NCBI RefSeq assembly: GCF_000002235.5
Contig: NW_022145548.1
Location: forward strand, 558,001 to 622,000
Length of the DNA: 64,000 nucleotides
Direction of reading: 5' to 3'
Source: Strongylocentrotus purpuratus
Taxonomy: Eukaryota > Echinodermata > Echinoidea > Camarodonta > Strongylocentrotidae
Part shown: piece after piece, positions 10,780 to 22,703 of the stretch
Layout of the letters: each line of letters begins with the position of its first letter
Numbering within the stretch: position 1 is the stretch's first letter
Program-made: the position numbers and the translations under genes
Notes under the pieces: generated by a model
Seen by the model: the letters and a program-made list of their open reading frames with translations, nothing else
Told to the model about the DNA's origin: nothing
The model's database searches: none

Positions 10780-12510
10780 TCATTCTACCTCCAATTTTTC
10801 AGACTGTTTTCAAAACAATATCATGTGTGTCGATCATAGTTCTATGAAGCTTGATGTCTCATGGTAATTTAAGCAATATAAGCAACAATTTTTGAATTTT
10901 TGCGACAATCGTTCGCCTTTGCTGCTCTTTAATACTATTATGACGTGCAGTAACAAATTTAACAGTTGATTCCACTTGGTTGATTCTATTGTTCGGGTTA
11001 TTTGGCAGAACGAGATAGAAATTGACATTCTCATGGCTTACGACTTTGCGTTAGTAGTTGTTCATCGTCTCTACAATGCTATTTGAACAATATTTGGTGA
11101 CAAAAGACGGAATTTCCATGTAGCTTCAAAAGCCATCAAATAACAAAAACATGGCAGATAAAAAGATCCTCAGTACTGGGTCTAATAATTTAAAGAACAC
11201 TTAATTTGAACCCGGCCATATTCTCTCTCTCTCACTCGTTTGTCATTGCCTTCATTTTCCCTCGCTTACTTCATTCTTACCACGGAATATGTAATATATA
11301 TGTGTAGGCCTCATTATGTTAATTAGGGTCAATGGTCAAATTGTCTCAATATATCTTCCATACATCCATAATGGTCAAGGCTAAACAGTAGAAACTTGAC
11401 ATATGGATAGATCATAATGGGAGAAGCATTTTATATAACAATATGACATCGTGAAAATGCATTCTTCATTATGTAAATCATGAGCATACGTATCACTTAA
11501 TTCGTCAAAGTGACGAATTAAAGTCTAGTTATAATTATTATCATATCATTATTATCATCTGTATTATCAGCATAATCTACAATGGCAGTAGAGTAGTATA
11601 GTACATGTAGAGTTAGGCCTTATAGTAGAGGTATCATTCTGATCATTATTATTCTGATTATCTTTTGCAAAACGTCTAGACGATAAACTCATGACAATTG
11701 ACAATTGTCATGAATCATTGTCTTTAAGTTTACCATTAAATGCATCTGGTTCGAGTTTTGCTCAGGTATTTGGTACTGGATGATTTAAAAGGTAGAAATT
11801 AACTTGTGTCCTATTCATTCTAGTCTTATTCATTTGCGTTATGTTTTATTCATTCAAGTTCTAATGTTTCTGACTGTTTTCAAGACATCATAGTTCTATG
11901 TAGCTTGATATCTCACGGTAATTTTGAGAGAAAAGCAATGCAAGCAATGATTTCTGAATTGTAGCGACAATTGCGTTCGCCTTTGCTGTTCTTCAATAAT
12001 ATTTGACAAGCAGTATTAATTAATTTTTCAATGACTCATGATAAATTCGTTTAACAATTGATTACCCTCTGTTGATTCTTTTGTTCGGATTTTTTTGCGG
12101 GGAAAATAGAAGTGAATGTATCATTATTCTTATTTGTTCATCGTCTCTACGATGCTCTTTGAATCAAAAACAGCTTTTAGTGTTAGGCTTCCTGAAAGAA
12201 ATTTCAATTGTTGTTAAGATTTTTTTGCTTGCACTCTGTAGATTATGATGATGTGTTTGATCTTTTTTTCAATACAAGATCAAACACATGATGAAAATCT
12301 ACTGGCTGCATGCCAATAAGTTCTTGACAACAATAACAAAACGTGAGCTAGTGCTATTCGGTTTGACGTACACATGGCAATCACATGGTAGATACAATTA
12401 TGATCATCAGTACTGGGTCAAATAAATTAAAGAGAACTGAATTTGAACCCGGGCCATAGGATATCCCCTCTCGTTCTCTCTCCCTCTCTCTCCCTCTTCG
12501 TCGCCTTACT
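10780..12510 (+). repeat. Diverged segmental duplication (about 10780-11290 and 11815-12510)
   Basis: The two blocks share landmarks in the same order: TTATTCATTC, GACTGTTTTCAA, CATAGTTCTATG, TCGCCTTTGCTG, TGTTCATCGTCTCTAC, ATCAGTACTGGGT and AATTTGAACCCGG, then a CT-rich stretch. The sequence between them (11290-11815) is unrelated AT-rich DNA with ATT microsatellite traces. No conserved open frame is shared, so this is a non-coding duplication or an old transposon pair. Confidence 0.7.
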
Positions 12511-12689
12511 TTTCCCTCTTTTAACTCCCTGTGCATTTGTATGCCTCGATAATACAGAAAATAAACAATAAGATTCTCCCTCTTCCTAGTACATGTAGTA
12601 GGAGTAGTATTAGAAGCAGTATCACAATAATAATGACAACAATTATTATTATGGTTGGTGGTGTTACTAATGTTATTTTTGTAATTATC

Positions 12690-13262
12690 AGGTGGGCTGT
12701 ATATCGTAAAGACCACCTTATAATTTCGTTATTGCCTTTGTTTATTTATTTATTTATTATCAGGTGGGCTGTAGATCGTACAGACCACCTTATAATTTAG
12801 TTAGATTTGCCTTTATTATCAGGTGGGCTGTATCTTATACAGACCACCTTATAATTTTGTTAAAATCGCCTTTATTATTCTTTATTGTTAGGTGGGCTGT
12901 ATATCGCACAGACCACCTTATAATTTCGTTAGAATTGCCTTTATTATTTATTTATTCATCAGGTGGGATGTATATCGTACAGACCATCATATAATTTCGT
13001 TAGAATTACCTTTATTTATTTATCAGGTGGGCTGTATATCGTACAGACCACCTTATAATTTTGTTAGAATTGCCTTTATTTATTTATCAGGTGGGCTGTA
13101 TCTAATACAGACCTCCTTATAATTTTGTTAAAATTGCCTTTATTATTAGGTGGGCTGTATTTAATACAGACCACCTTATAATTTTGTTAAAATTGCCTTT
13201 ATTATCAGGTGGGCTGTATATCGTACAGACCACTTATAATTTCGTTAGAATTGCCTTTATTA
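12690..13262 (+). repeat. Nine-copy hairpin repeat array
   Basis: AGGTGGGCTGTATATCGTAC followed by AGACCACCTTATAATT recurs at 12690, 12762, 12821, 12890, 12961, 13025, 13089, 13148 and 13207. Each unit can fold: AGGTGG pairs with CCACCT and CTGTA with TACAG, leaving one G/A mismatch and a five-base loop. Spacing is 59-72 bp because the TTTA-rich spacer varies. Open frames across it are by-products. Confidence 0.85.
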
Positions 13263-13269
13263 TTTATTT

Positions 13270-15945
13270 TACTTATTTCAAACCACTTTTTTGTAAGCAC
13301 GATTACTTGAAAATGGCTCAATCAAATGCCTTCAAATTTGGCACACATATATGTATAGGCATTTATGTACAAAACACAATAACGTTTTCAACTATGACCT
13401 TCACTGATGACGTCATCTAGGCGCCATTTTGTAAATTTTTCTGAAAATCAACTCATGATCATATCTTCATAACCAAAGCCATTTTTGATTCATATTTTTC
13501 ATGATCGAGGTCAATATTCGTCCGGTCAATTTCAGGTCAAAAAACGCGCGCGTGCGCGTACGTCCACGCGTCAGTGCGCGTGCAAAATATTAAAATGCTC
13601 AAAATAGTCTCAAAATAATTGTACATACGTTTTAGGCCATTTTAAGCATTTTATAAAAAAAATCTCGCACACGCGCATGCGCGCGTTTTTTTCGCGCGTT
13701 CTGGCATTTTGCAACAAAGAATCGCCAATTTTTCTTTGTCATCATATTTGGCACATTTTCCCAAGCATTTTGATACCTTGTTCACATATTTCTGACCATT
13801 AATAACGGAGTGAGCGTCCGTTTAAGATACACGTCCGTGCGAGCTCTTGTAATACATAGCATATATGGGAAAAAACATGCCTATACAAAATCTATTGTAA
13901 CTCTTTAGGATGCAAGGTGACCCCAATTTTGTTTTCATATTTTGATAGATTATGAATTGGAGTAATGATTTCATGTCTCATGTGACCCTCAATTAACGCA
14001 TGACATCTTCATAATGGCCTCTGAACTCAAAATTCCATATAATTTGCATATTATGACGTCAGCATATTTATGGAAAATTGATTGTATCTCTGTAAGTATT
14101 GATCGATTTTCTTCCAAATTTTCATATGTTCTAGCTGAGACAATTGTCTACAAATGCGGTTTCTATTATTTTTCATTTTGACAAAGGCATTATGGCGGAT
14201 TTTTGCGATTAAAAGAGGCATATCAATTTTTCAAATTTTACGTGTATTCTCTATAGGACATGAGTTTTTCTCAAAACTGGATTCTACATTCCCGTCTTTC
14301 GCGAGCAATATCTCTGTCGTTTTAGCTTCGTTTACGCTGAACTTCGAGTATGTTGTAGCTGAGACAATGAGCTATCTCAAATGTGCCCTTTATTTTGTCT
14401 CAAATTTTAGTTCGACCAGTCCACCTATACTTGTTCCAAACAAGTATTACAAATTTAGTTATTCTTTCTTATTTCTAACAACTTTTTTGTAAGCACGATG
14501 GCTTGAAAATGGCTCAATCAAATGCCTTCAAATTTGGCACACATATGTATAGGCATATGTACAAAGCACAATAACGTTTTCAACATTGACCTTGACTGAT
14601 GACGTCATCTAGGCGCCATTTTGTAAATTTTTTGGAAAATCAACTCATGATCATATCTTCATAACCAAAAGTTTTTTCTCATTCATATTTATCATGATTA
14701 AAGGTATTACAAAGTTTTGGTATGGGATCATGAATTTGGTTCAAATTAACATATTGGAAGCATATGCGTTCCTACAATATTCATTGATCGTTGTCGCCAT
14801 TGAAATCGAGTCTAAAGTTATGAAATTATAAATAATAAACTCTTTATGTATATAGCTCCCTCTCAAGGTCAAGATTTTAATTTAGCTATGAAACAATGTT
14901 TCTTGACTAAAATCGACCGATTAGCTAATCCCATTTGGAAATTATATATCACAATTACATATTCTGATATTTTCATGGTCGCAGCTCCCATTGCACGGCC
15001 ATAGGCGCTATTTTAACTTTGTCAAAATTTACCGGGAGCACCGGTAAACTTTTATATTCAATTTTTCTCGAAAACAGAAGTGTTTTAGGGGCTAATTTTT
15101 TTAGTGCTTATAATACATCCACAGGGGCATCCAAATATATCAAAATTGTAAATATTCACTATCCACCCAATTTTCAAAATTTCCCAAAACTTTGTATTAC
15201 CTTTAAGGTCAATATCCATCCGGTCAATTTAAGGTAAAAAAAAATGCGCGCGTACGCGTACGTCCGCGCGTCAGCGCGCGCACAAAATTTTAAAAATGCT
15301 CAAAAAAACTCAAAATCATATAGCATACGTTTTAGGCCATTTACAGCATATTATAAAAAATCTCGCAAACGCGCATGCGCGCGCGTTTTCGCGCGTCCTG
15401 ACATTTTGCAAAACAGAATCGCCAAATTTTCTTCGTCATCATATTTAGCACATTTTTTTCAAGCATTTTGATACCTTGTTCACCTTTTCCTGACCATTAA
15501 TAACGGAGTGAGGGTCCGTTTAAGATACATGTCAGTGCGTGCGAGCTCTTGTAATACATAGCATATAAGGGAAAAAATCATGCCCATACAAAATCCATGA
15601 TATGTTCTAGCTGGGACAATCTTCTACGAATGCAGCGTTCACAATTTTTCATTTTGACAAAAGCATCATGGCGTATTTTTTTCGATTAAAGGAGGAATAT
15701 CAATTTTTCACTTTTTGCGTGTATTCTCTATGGGACATGACTTTTTTTCAAAACTGGACTCTACATTCCCGTCTTTCGCGAGCAATATCTCCGTCGTTTT
15801 AGCTTCGTTTACGCTGAACTTCGAGTATGTTGTAGCTGAGACAATAAGCTATCTTAAATTTGCCCTTTATTTTGTCTCAAATTTTAGTTAGACCAGCCCA
15901 CCTATTCTTGTTCAAAACAAGTATTACAAATCTAGTTATTATTAT
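13270..15945 (+). repeat. Tandem duplication of a 1.2 kb unit
   Basis: Unit A is about 13270-14466 and unit B about 14467-15945. Both begin CTTATTTC...AACTTTTTTGTAAGCACG, contain a GTCATCTAGGCGCCATTTTG block and a patch rich in CGCGCG words, and end GTCTCAAATTTTAGTT and AAACAAGTATTACAAAT. Unit B carries a 501 bp TTAA-flanked insertion and lacks about 220 bp present in unit A (about 13905-14125). No coding potential is shared. Confidence 0.8.
14702..15202. mobile_element. TTAA-flanked MITE, copy 1 (501 bp)
   Basis: The terminal inverted repeats AGGTATTACAAAGTTTTGG and CCAAAACTTTGTATTACCT are flanked by TTAA on both sides (14698-14701 and 15203-15206). The unoccupied paralogous site in unit A (about 13503-13515) reads CATGA-TCGA-GGTCAAT, so one TTAA-like tetranucleotide is replaced by TTAA-element-TTAA. 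A TTAA duplication is typical of the piggyBac and Kolobok superfamilies. There is no transposase, so it is non-autonomous. Confidence 0.85.
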
Positions 15946-15957
15946 TATCATCAACAA

Positions 15958-16290
15958 TGTCACCGGAGCAAGTGTCGCTTCAGGCGGAGCAAATGTCGGC
16001 GGAGCAATTGTCGGCGGAGCAACTGTCGTTCGAGGAGCATTTGTCACCGGAGCAATTGTCGCGTTTTGCGGAGCAATTGTCGGCGGAGCAATTGTCGGCG
16101 GAGCAAATGTCGGCGGAGCAATTGTCGGCGGAGCAATTGTCGGCGGAGCAAATGTCGGCGGAGCAAATGTCGGCGGAGCATATGTTGGTGGAGCAAATGT
16201 CGGCGGAGCAATTGTCGGCGGAGCAAATGTCGCGGAGCCATTGTCGCGTTTTGCGGAGTAAATGTCGGCGGAGCAATCGTCGGCGGAGCA
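15958..16290 (+). repeat. 15 bp minisatellite GGAGCAAWTGTCGGC
   Basis: About 22 units of GGAGCAAATGTCGGC or GGAGCAATTGTCGGC, decaying at the edges. Because 15 is divisible by three, several frames on both strands stay open (for example a VGGAI/VGGAN repeat and an AEQLS/AEQMS repeat). No flanking coding signal supports translation. Confidence 0.85.
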
Positions 16291-17853
16291 TGTGTCGGGT
16301 TACCATTTAAAGCCAATATACTCTTGACGACTGCCCCCCCCCCCCCTTCCCAATTCGATTTGTGTAAAGTAAATTTGATAATAGAGAGAAAAGTGATGAT
16401 AACGATAATGATAACAATGATGATAACGATTTTTTTTTTTTAAATCTGTTTCTGTCAGGACAATACAAATTATACATTTATTCCCATGGCCAATGGAGAG
16501 ACTTTTCGCCCAGACCTGTCTCTTTAGGTGGCCATAATTATATAACCCTTGTCAATGTTTAGATCAAACAGAGGTTCAACTCACCCGATTTTGTTCTCGA
16601 CAGAGTATTCATATATATTTTTACCCTAAAAATACAATTTCACACTTGACTGATTTGATATAAATGACAGAGATTATTGCCACGTACAAGAATCTGTAGA
16701 CTCATTTCACAAAAACTTGCACTGTATTCGTTCAGGCATATAGAAGCGCTATAAACTGTAAGTCAACAGCAAGGCAGCGACGTGTACAAACCTCAATAAG
16801 CAATTGAATATTGGGCAAAAGGCGTTAAAAGTAGCAAGGATAAACGAAAAGAGAGTTATATTTATACGTTTTGGAAGGTGAATGTGATCATTTATCAGTG
16901 AATTGGGTAAGTACACTATCGTGCCACTATTTGTGCACACTTCTGTTCCAAACACTTAAACGTGTAGACAAGTTTCATATAGGTTGATCAAAATAATGTT
17001 AAATATACTTGATTACGTGGTGTTCTACTTTGGAGGTTGATATAGCATGCCTTCTCTTTGAGCATTTGACGTATACATGCTGTTAAAGTGACTCGGTAAC
17101 ATTGTTGAAGGTTGATGAAAAAAATTGCTTAATTTTTGTATAAAATGTTACTTATTATATTCCTTCTACTATACTAACCCTCTGACATGCAAAAAAAATT
17201 CCTGAACAAATTCTCAAACCACAAAGATATCTATAGTTTTCTTTGAAGGCGTCGATGTGAGGCACCCTCTAACAGTGAATAACAGTAAATTCTCCCAACC
17301 ATTTTTGAATTTTCCCAACCGTTTTTCCGTGAGAAAAATACATAAAACAGGCTATAAAAATCTGTCAACACTTAACTGTCCTGGAATGAAATGTAGAGCC
17401 ATTTTATTGCTTTGTGACGATTTACATTCACCTAAAATGTAATTAAATTGTCCTTGTCTTGATGCTGAAGAGGCTTTGACAAGTAGCAGAATAGAAGTAG
17501 AATAATATAGTTGGGAGAATTAAGGAATCGATCAGATCAGTTTTTCCCAATTTATACCATGAATAATGATCCGTTTTCACTCAAACTTTCAGATTATCTT
17601 TAATTGTACATCTAGCATTGACGTCACTACCTTAGTACCGCTATCTTTCATCTGAACAATGTTACAAAGTCCCTTTAATCTATTGACAAAGCTGAAACAA
17701 AAAGTGTTCATGGTCCATTGAAATGTCAATTTGTGCAGTTTAATATAGGTTATGTTGATGATCAACTGTAATTTATTATGTAGGGTTTATTTATTTTTGG
17801 GAAGTAAAATAACCATTTCAGGTTTTTATTTTTTCATAATGATATAAACATAT
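16291..17853. other. Unannotated spacer
   Basis: Contains a C run at about 16334-16347, a GATAAC/GATGAT microsatellite with a T run at 16395-16441, and ordinary AT-rich sequence. I see no supported gene. Confidence 0.4.
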
Positions 17854-18720
17854 TCACATTTTCAGCATTTGCCTCCATTTCTGGAGGGATATACATGGTT
17901 TTATAATATTTTCTTCTATCTGTAAACGATAATTTAATAGGTAAATCAAAATATGAAGAAGTCTCTCTTTTGGTCTTTTCTTTTTAAGTTCTTTTCCAAC
18001 AAAGCTTTTGTATATAGTAAAAAGTGCATAATTCAAAATAATATCAACACTTTTTTCCTTCTTTGAATTAAAATCAATACCAAACAATACATGACATGGT
18101 TTCAAATTAAAATTAGACATGAAATATTTCTTTATATCCCTTTAAACTTCACTCCAAAACTTAATGACTTCGTTACAAATAAAGGAACATGTGCATAAAA
18201 TCACCTGTTTGATTACAATATAATAAAATTGCTCAGTGGCATTTACCTTCCATTTAAACAAATTATATGGTACTGCATTTTCGGTTTAACTTAATAAAAT
18301 TTGGATTGGACTTTAAAAGATTATTATTATTATGAATTTGAAATTTAAATTAATTAGTAAGCTGTCTTTTATACCTTTTAACTTAAATAACCAATTCAGG
18401 TACATATTCAATTTCCAAAGTATTACGGCAAAATTCCTCTGCTCTAGATTCTTCGATTTTAGTTTTAATCAACTCATGATATATTCTTTTAACTGTCAAC
18501 TGTCTAACTGAAATCATATCCTCAACCAATTTTATATCATTATATACAAACGCTGTGGATCTAAATGTTATATACTCTCTATGTTCTACATTCATATCTG
18601 CAAGTACGAACACATATGTTAAATAATTGTCTCGCACTGCCTCACGGTTATATTGGGAGCATGTGATTGTATTCGATGAAGGCTTGCAGAGCAATTCTTG
18701 GACTATAATTATCTTTTCTA
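17854..18720 (-). pseudogene. LINE reverse transcriptase C-terminal relic (L1/Tx1-like)
   Basis: Two broken open frames (18694-18383 and 18120-17854) resemble the region after the RT domain. The first has the thumb-like KRIYHELIKTKIEESRAEEF. Between the frames, translation gives a CTCSFICNEVIKFWSEV stretch like the Cys/His knuckle before the final domain. The last frame has LFGIDFN and then a Lys-rich helix. The same order occurs in the relic at 36660-37252. Frames are interrupted by stops and no palm motif remains. Clade assignment is by resemblance only. Confidence 0.5.
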
Positions 18721-18938
18721 CGCCCAGCTTTAAACCTTAATTCTCTTCGGGTGCTTAATCAATTGTGCGTTATGTTTAATGTTGGTTAAACTTCATGCGT
18801 CATGTTGTGGTGTGCACAGTACAAGCTTCTTATATACGTATCTTACATAATTAAGTTTTGTTTAGTAGTATTTTAGTGTATTTTGTATACTTTTTTAAAA
18901 ACTTTTGTTTTTTGTTTTCGTTTTTTTGTTTTGTTGAA

Positions 18939-19427
18939 ATGGTACAACAATTTCCATGCGTTCGCTGTAGTAAATGTGTTAAAGCAAATCAGAAAGCACT
19001 TCTCTGTACTTCTTGCCGAAACTGGGTACACATATCATGTTCAGAAATCTCTGTAAAGAGTTACGATGACCCTAACGAGCATTTTGTAAATTTGGAGTGT
19101 TCAAGAAGTCTTTTAAACCATCTTCCAAATTATATTGTGAATAATTCAGAGTCCGACGTCGACAATTCTAATAACATAGATCCCTCATGTAAATCTGGTG
19201 AGAACATATCTTTAAAATATGATCAACTTTCTAGTAAAGGGATTAAATTTGTCCACCTGAATATTGTAAGTCTTTTGAAATATCATGAAGAAATCAAGCA
19301 AATCATGTTTGAAAATGAAATACAAGTTCTTGCTCTGAATGAGACTAGATTAGACAGCTCTATTGCAGACAGTGAAATGTACACTGTTGGTCATAATGGT
19401 GGAATATTTATTTTTACCCCAGTTTAG
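18939..19427 (+). pseudogene. LINE 5' coding part: zinc finger and start of endonuclease
   Basis: From the ATG at 18939 the frame encodes a Cys-rich PHD-like finger (CVRCSKCVKANQKALLCTSC, then W-x-H-x-x-C). A Ser/Asn-rich linker follows, then the first EEP block, with HLNIVSLL followed by VLALNETRLDSSI, whose Asn and Glu match the usual catalytic positions. The native frame ends at MY (19377-19382), where the foldback begins. The last residues to the stop at 19425-19427 are translated foldback sequence. The continuation after the element (20316) is in the same frame. Confidence 0.75.
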
Positions 19428-20311
19428 GGAAGGATTTTTAAAAATTATTTATTTCTAATAGATCTAGATAATGGCATACATTCTCAGATTTTATTGAATA
19501 TTAATTTGCGAGTGTTTGTTTTGCGTGACTGCTTAATCATATGTGTGCTACTATGCTAATCAGCTAAGGGACCTACGTCCTTAAGTCATAATTGACAGTA
19601 ATGAGGATTAATGCCTCACAAAAAGGCACTAATATATAGCTGATCGACACGATTTTTATCCTGGGGCCTCACAGTAACGAGGCAATTGCTTAGCCTCTGT
19701 ATCATGACTGTACGCAGTGTTTGCTAGGGTACGCGGCCCCTTCCACAAATCCCCCAAAAGGAAGAAAATGCAATAAATTGTCCAAAATTTATTGCATTTT
19801 CCCCCGGCCCCCAACAGGAAAAATTCCTCTGTAGGGCCATGCGTTATGGTTCAAGGCATGGCCACACAGAGGAATTTTTCTGTTGGGGGCCGGGGGAAAA
19901 TGCAATAAATTTTTGACAATTTATTGCATTTTCTTCGTTTTGGGGAATTTGTGGAAGAGGCCGCGTACCCTAGCAAACACTGCGTACAGTCATGATTCAA
20001 GGGCTAAGCAATGGCCTCGTTACTGTGAGGCCCCAGGATAAAAATCGTGTCGATCAGCTATATTAGTGCCCTTTTGTGAGGCATTAATCCTCATTACTGT
20101 CAATTATGATTTAAGGACGTAAGTTCCCTAGCTGATTAGCATAATAGCACACATATGATTTAGCAGTCACGCAAAACAAACACTCGCAAATTAATATTCA
20201 ATAAAATCTGAGAATGTATGCCATTATCTAGATCTATTAGAAATAAATAATTTTTAAAATCCTTCCCTAAACTGGGGTAAAAATAAATATTCCACCATTA
20301 TGACCAACAGT
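19383..20311. mobile_element. 929 bp near-perfect foldback (inverted repeat) element
   Basis: Two arms of about 450 bp, from ACTGTTGGTCATAATGGTGG at 19383 and its reverse complement ending at 20311, meet around a short spacer near 19834-19862. Arm identity is high across the whole length. GTAC flanks both ends (19379-19382 and 20312-20315), and removing the element plus one GTAC restores an open frame in the host LINE. No transposase frame was seen. A one-armed relative lies at 7184-7457, also preceded by GTAC. Confidence 0.9.
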
Positions 20312-20315
20312 GTAC

Positions 20316-22030
20316 ATACCCCATTACTCATTACTTCGTAAAGATAGGGATAGAAATGGGGGTGGAGTGGCCATTTATGTCCATGAGTCTATTCATATCA
20401 ACTTAGTCATGATTCTCTTGAACGTTTAGAAGCATTGTGCATAAAAGTTTGTTTGAAGAACACGAAGCCAATTATTTTTGTAAACTGGTATAGACCACCA
20501 AATTCAAAAGTCGAGGTCTTTAATCACTATGAGGACTTTTTGGTTTTTGCAAATGGTCTCAATGGGCAACTCATTATTATGGGTGACATTAACTGTGATA
20601 TCACGAAAAAACCTTTTGAAGGATATACGTAAGTCTATAATCAAATAAATTATATATATTGTTTGAAACAGGTAAATGATACATTGTATACAAGAGTAAC
20701 CGATAGATCCTGCATACTTGTTTACCATATGTTAACGGATTATCCCGATAAGGTGGAATCGTTTGGTGTTATTAAAAATGGTATGAGTGACCATTATATC
20801 AGTTACTTGGTGTGGAAATGTAAACATACTTCCCAAAGTGAAACATTTGTATCGTTCAGAAAGTCGAGAAATGTAGATTTAGAAGCTTTCAGGTCTGATT
20901 TGCGTGATCAAAACTGGAAGAAAGTAAAAGAGTTTAGTGATATAAATGATGCAGTTAGTGAATGGGAAAAGTTGCTGTTGGAAGTAGTTAACAAGCATAT
21001 GCCATTAAAGACAAGACGAGTAACAAAAAACCCTCCCCATGGATGAATAGTGAAATACTTACTTTAATGAAACAAAGAAAAACTGAAAGCCAAGAAGAGA
21101 AACAGTGATGACTTATGGAAACTGTATAAACGCATGCAAAATAAAGTTACCACCGAGATAAGAAAATCCAAACGTAAACACATATGTGATAAACTGTCTG
21201 AAGTCACCAATAGAAATGAATCTTGGACAACACTCAAAAGTTTAATGGGTAATTGTAATTCTTCTAACAGCACTTTTCCAAAGAAAATTCAAGTGTAATA
21301 GCGAATGAGTTTAATAACCACTTTGCAGATATAGCGACAAATGTATGCACAAATAACACAAGGGCTAATAACCGGCTTTATTCCCATGGTGAAAAGGTTT
21401 CTGACAGAAAATTTAAATTTTTTAATGTTTCTCAATCTTATGTCTTGAAACAAGTAATGTCAATGAAAACAAAAAAGTCCGTCGGGTTAGACGAAATTTC
21501 TATGTATATTCTTAAAGAGTCAATATCTGAAATGATTGAATCTTTTACGTTTTTAATCAACAAATCTTTATGGGAAGGGGTTGTGCCTGACAAATGGAAA
21601 GTCGCAAAAGTAATACCAATACACAAAAAAGGAGATAAACTTGATTTCAATAATTATAGGCCGATCTCACTGTTGCCTTGCGCCTTTAAAGTTATGGAAA
21701 GAGTCGTTCAGTGACAATTGCTGGATTATTTAAAGTGTCAACACTCCACCGTGACAGCACTAGCCGCAGTCACAGATGATTGGTTTTACTCTATCGATAA
21801 AGGTAATTACATTGGAACAATTTTTGTAGACTTGCAAAAAGCATTTGATATGGTTAATCACCTAATCCTTGTATCTAAACTTGAATCTATGGGTGAAATT
21901 GGTGTAGAATTACAGTGGTTCAAACACTATTCATCAAACAGAAGAACAAGAACTTCGGTAAATAATGTCCTTTCTGATGAAAGATTAACTACGAAAGGTG
22001 TGCCGCAGACTATAATCACCTTGTTGTTGT
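20316..22030 (+). pseudogene. LINE 3' coding part: rest of endonuclease and partial reverse transcriptase
   Basis: Just after the foldback the frame gives a GGGVAIYVHES block, then WYRPPNS and GDINCD (EEP motifs) in 20435-20632. A further endonuclease end and linker follow (to 21046), then RT blocks: VPDKWKVAKVIPIHKKGD, YRPISLLP, FVDLQKAFDMVNH (motif A Asp) and TKGVPQ (motif B). An in-frame TAA at 20630 and frameshifts near 20402, 21035 and 21100 disrupt it. A stop and small deletion at 21712-21740 remove part of the HSTVTAL region. The palm catalytic Asp-Asp motif is absent. Confidence 0.8.
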
Positions 22031-22584
22031 ACCTCTTTATGTATGTTTATATGATGTTTGTTTTGTTTGTTTGTTTGTTTATTTGTTTCTTTGTTTGTTT
22101 GTTTTTTGTTTTTTGTTTTTTCCTTTAAGTATTTGTATTAAGTTTTCGACTGATACTTTGTAATTATTTATTTAGTTAATTTGTAATATTATGTATATTT
22201 TGTATATTGTACACTGGCCCCATGGAAGACCAGCAGCAACAATTATAGTTGCAGCTGAATATGGGCAACCAGCCGTATATTTGTATCTGATTTTTTTATT
22301 ATACGGAAATAAAAACAACAACAACAACATTCCCAAGTAAGAAGAAGAGGACGAAGAAGAAGAAGAATGGAAACATTAATAGCACCCACACCACGGTTAC
22401 AGCATGCCTACCCTTCCTACCAGTTCCCATTTTTATTTAACACCTGGGAGGAAGAGAGCCAAATGAAATACAATGTCTTACTACAGATCTAGAGTACATA
22501 GATGTACTTTAGGCCACTTAAGAACAATAATAAGTTTCATGTGCCCCCCTCTATTTCTCTTTCTTTCTGTCTCTCCATTTCTAG

Positions 22585-22703
22585 TTGACATTGCGGTACA
22601 ATGGGAGTAAGTAGGGAGTATCTGATCTTCAGTGTAGCGACGATTGCTTCCGCTACCTTTGTGATTCTTACCATATATTCGGGAATGGAAAAACATGAAA
22701 AAG
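22585..22703 (+). CDS. Sulfotransferase exon 1: 5' UTR end and membrane anchor
   Basis: A polypyrimidine tract and CTAG (22583-22584) look like a splice acceptor, so a 5' UTR exon may lie upstream. ATG is at 22601. The 34 codons encode a short cytosolic tail (MGVSREY), one hydrophobic segment (about residues 8-26, LIFSVATIASATFVILTIY) and a charged start of a stem (EKHEK). This is the layout of a type II Golgi enzyme. The exon ends AAAAAG at 22703 before GTAGAT, a usable but not ideal donor. It leaves one base of a split codon. Confidence 0.55.

Larger units (their letters stand above)
18850..22329 (+). mobile_element. Non-LTR retrotransposon (CR1/L2-like), decayed, with foldback insertion
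   Basis: The order is a short T-rich leader, a PHD-like zinc finger, an endonuclease/exonuclease/phosphatase (EEP) domain, a partial reverse transcriptase, a 3' UTR and a short AAC tail (22313-22329). The EEP domain is split by a 929 bp foldback (19383-20311). Frameshifts near 20402, 21035 and 21100 and a stop at 20630 break the frame. After RT motif B (GVPQ, about 22003) the sequence runs directly into 3' UTR, so the catalytic Asp-Asp motif and C-terminus are deleted. The copy cannot move by itself. Confidence 0.85.

Noticed and set aside
12690..13262. CRISPR-like array (regular palindromic repeats with spacers)
   Set aside because: The spacers are near-identical TTTA-rich sequence, repeats vary, there are no cas genes, and the context is animal DNA; it is a tandem repeat.
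15860..16443. Repeat proteins in overlapping frames
   Set aside because: They arise because a 15 bp repeat stays open in any frame; no start, splice or homology supports translation.
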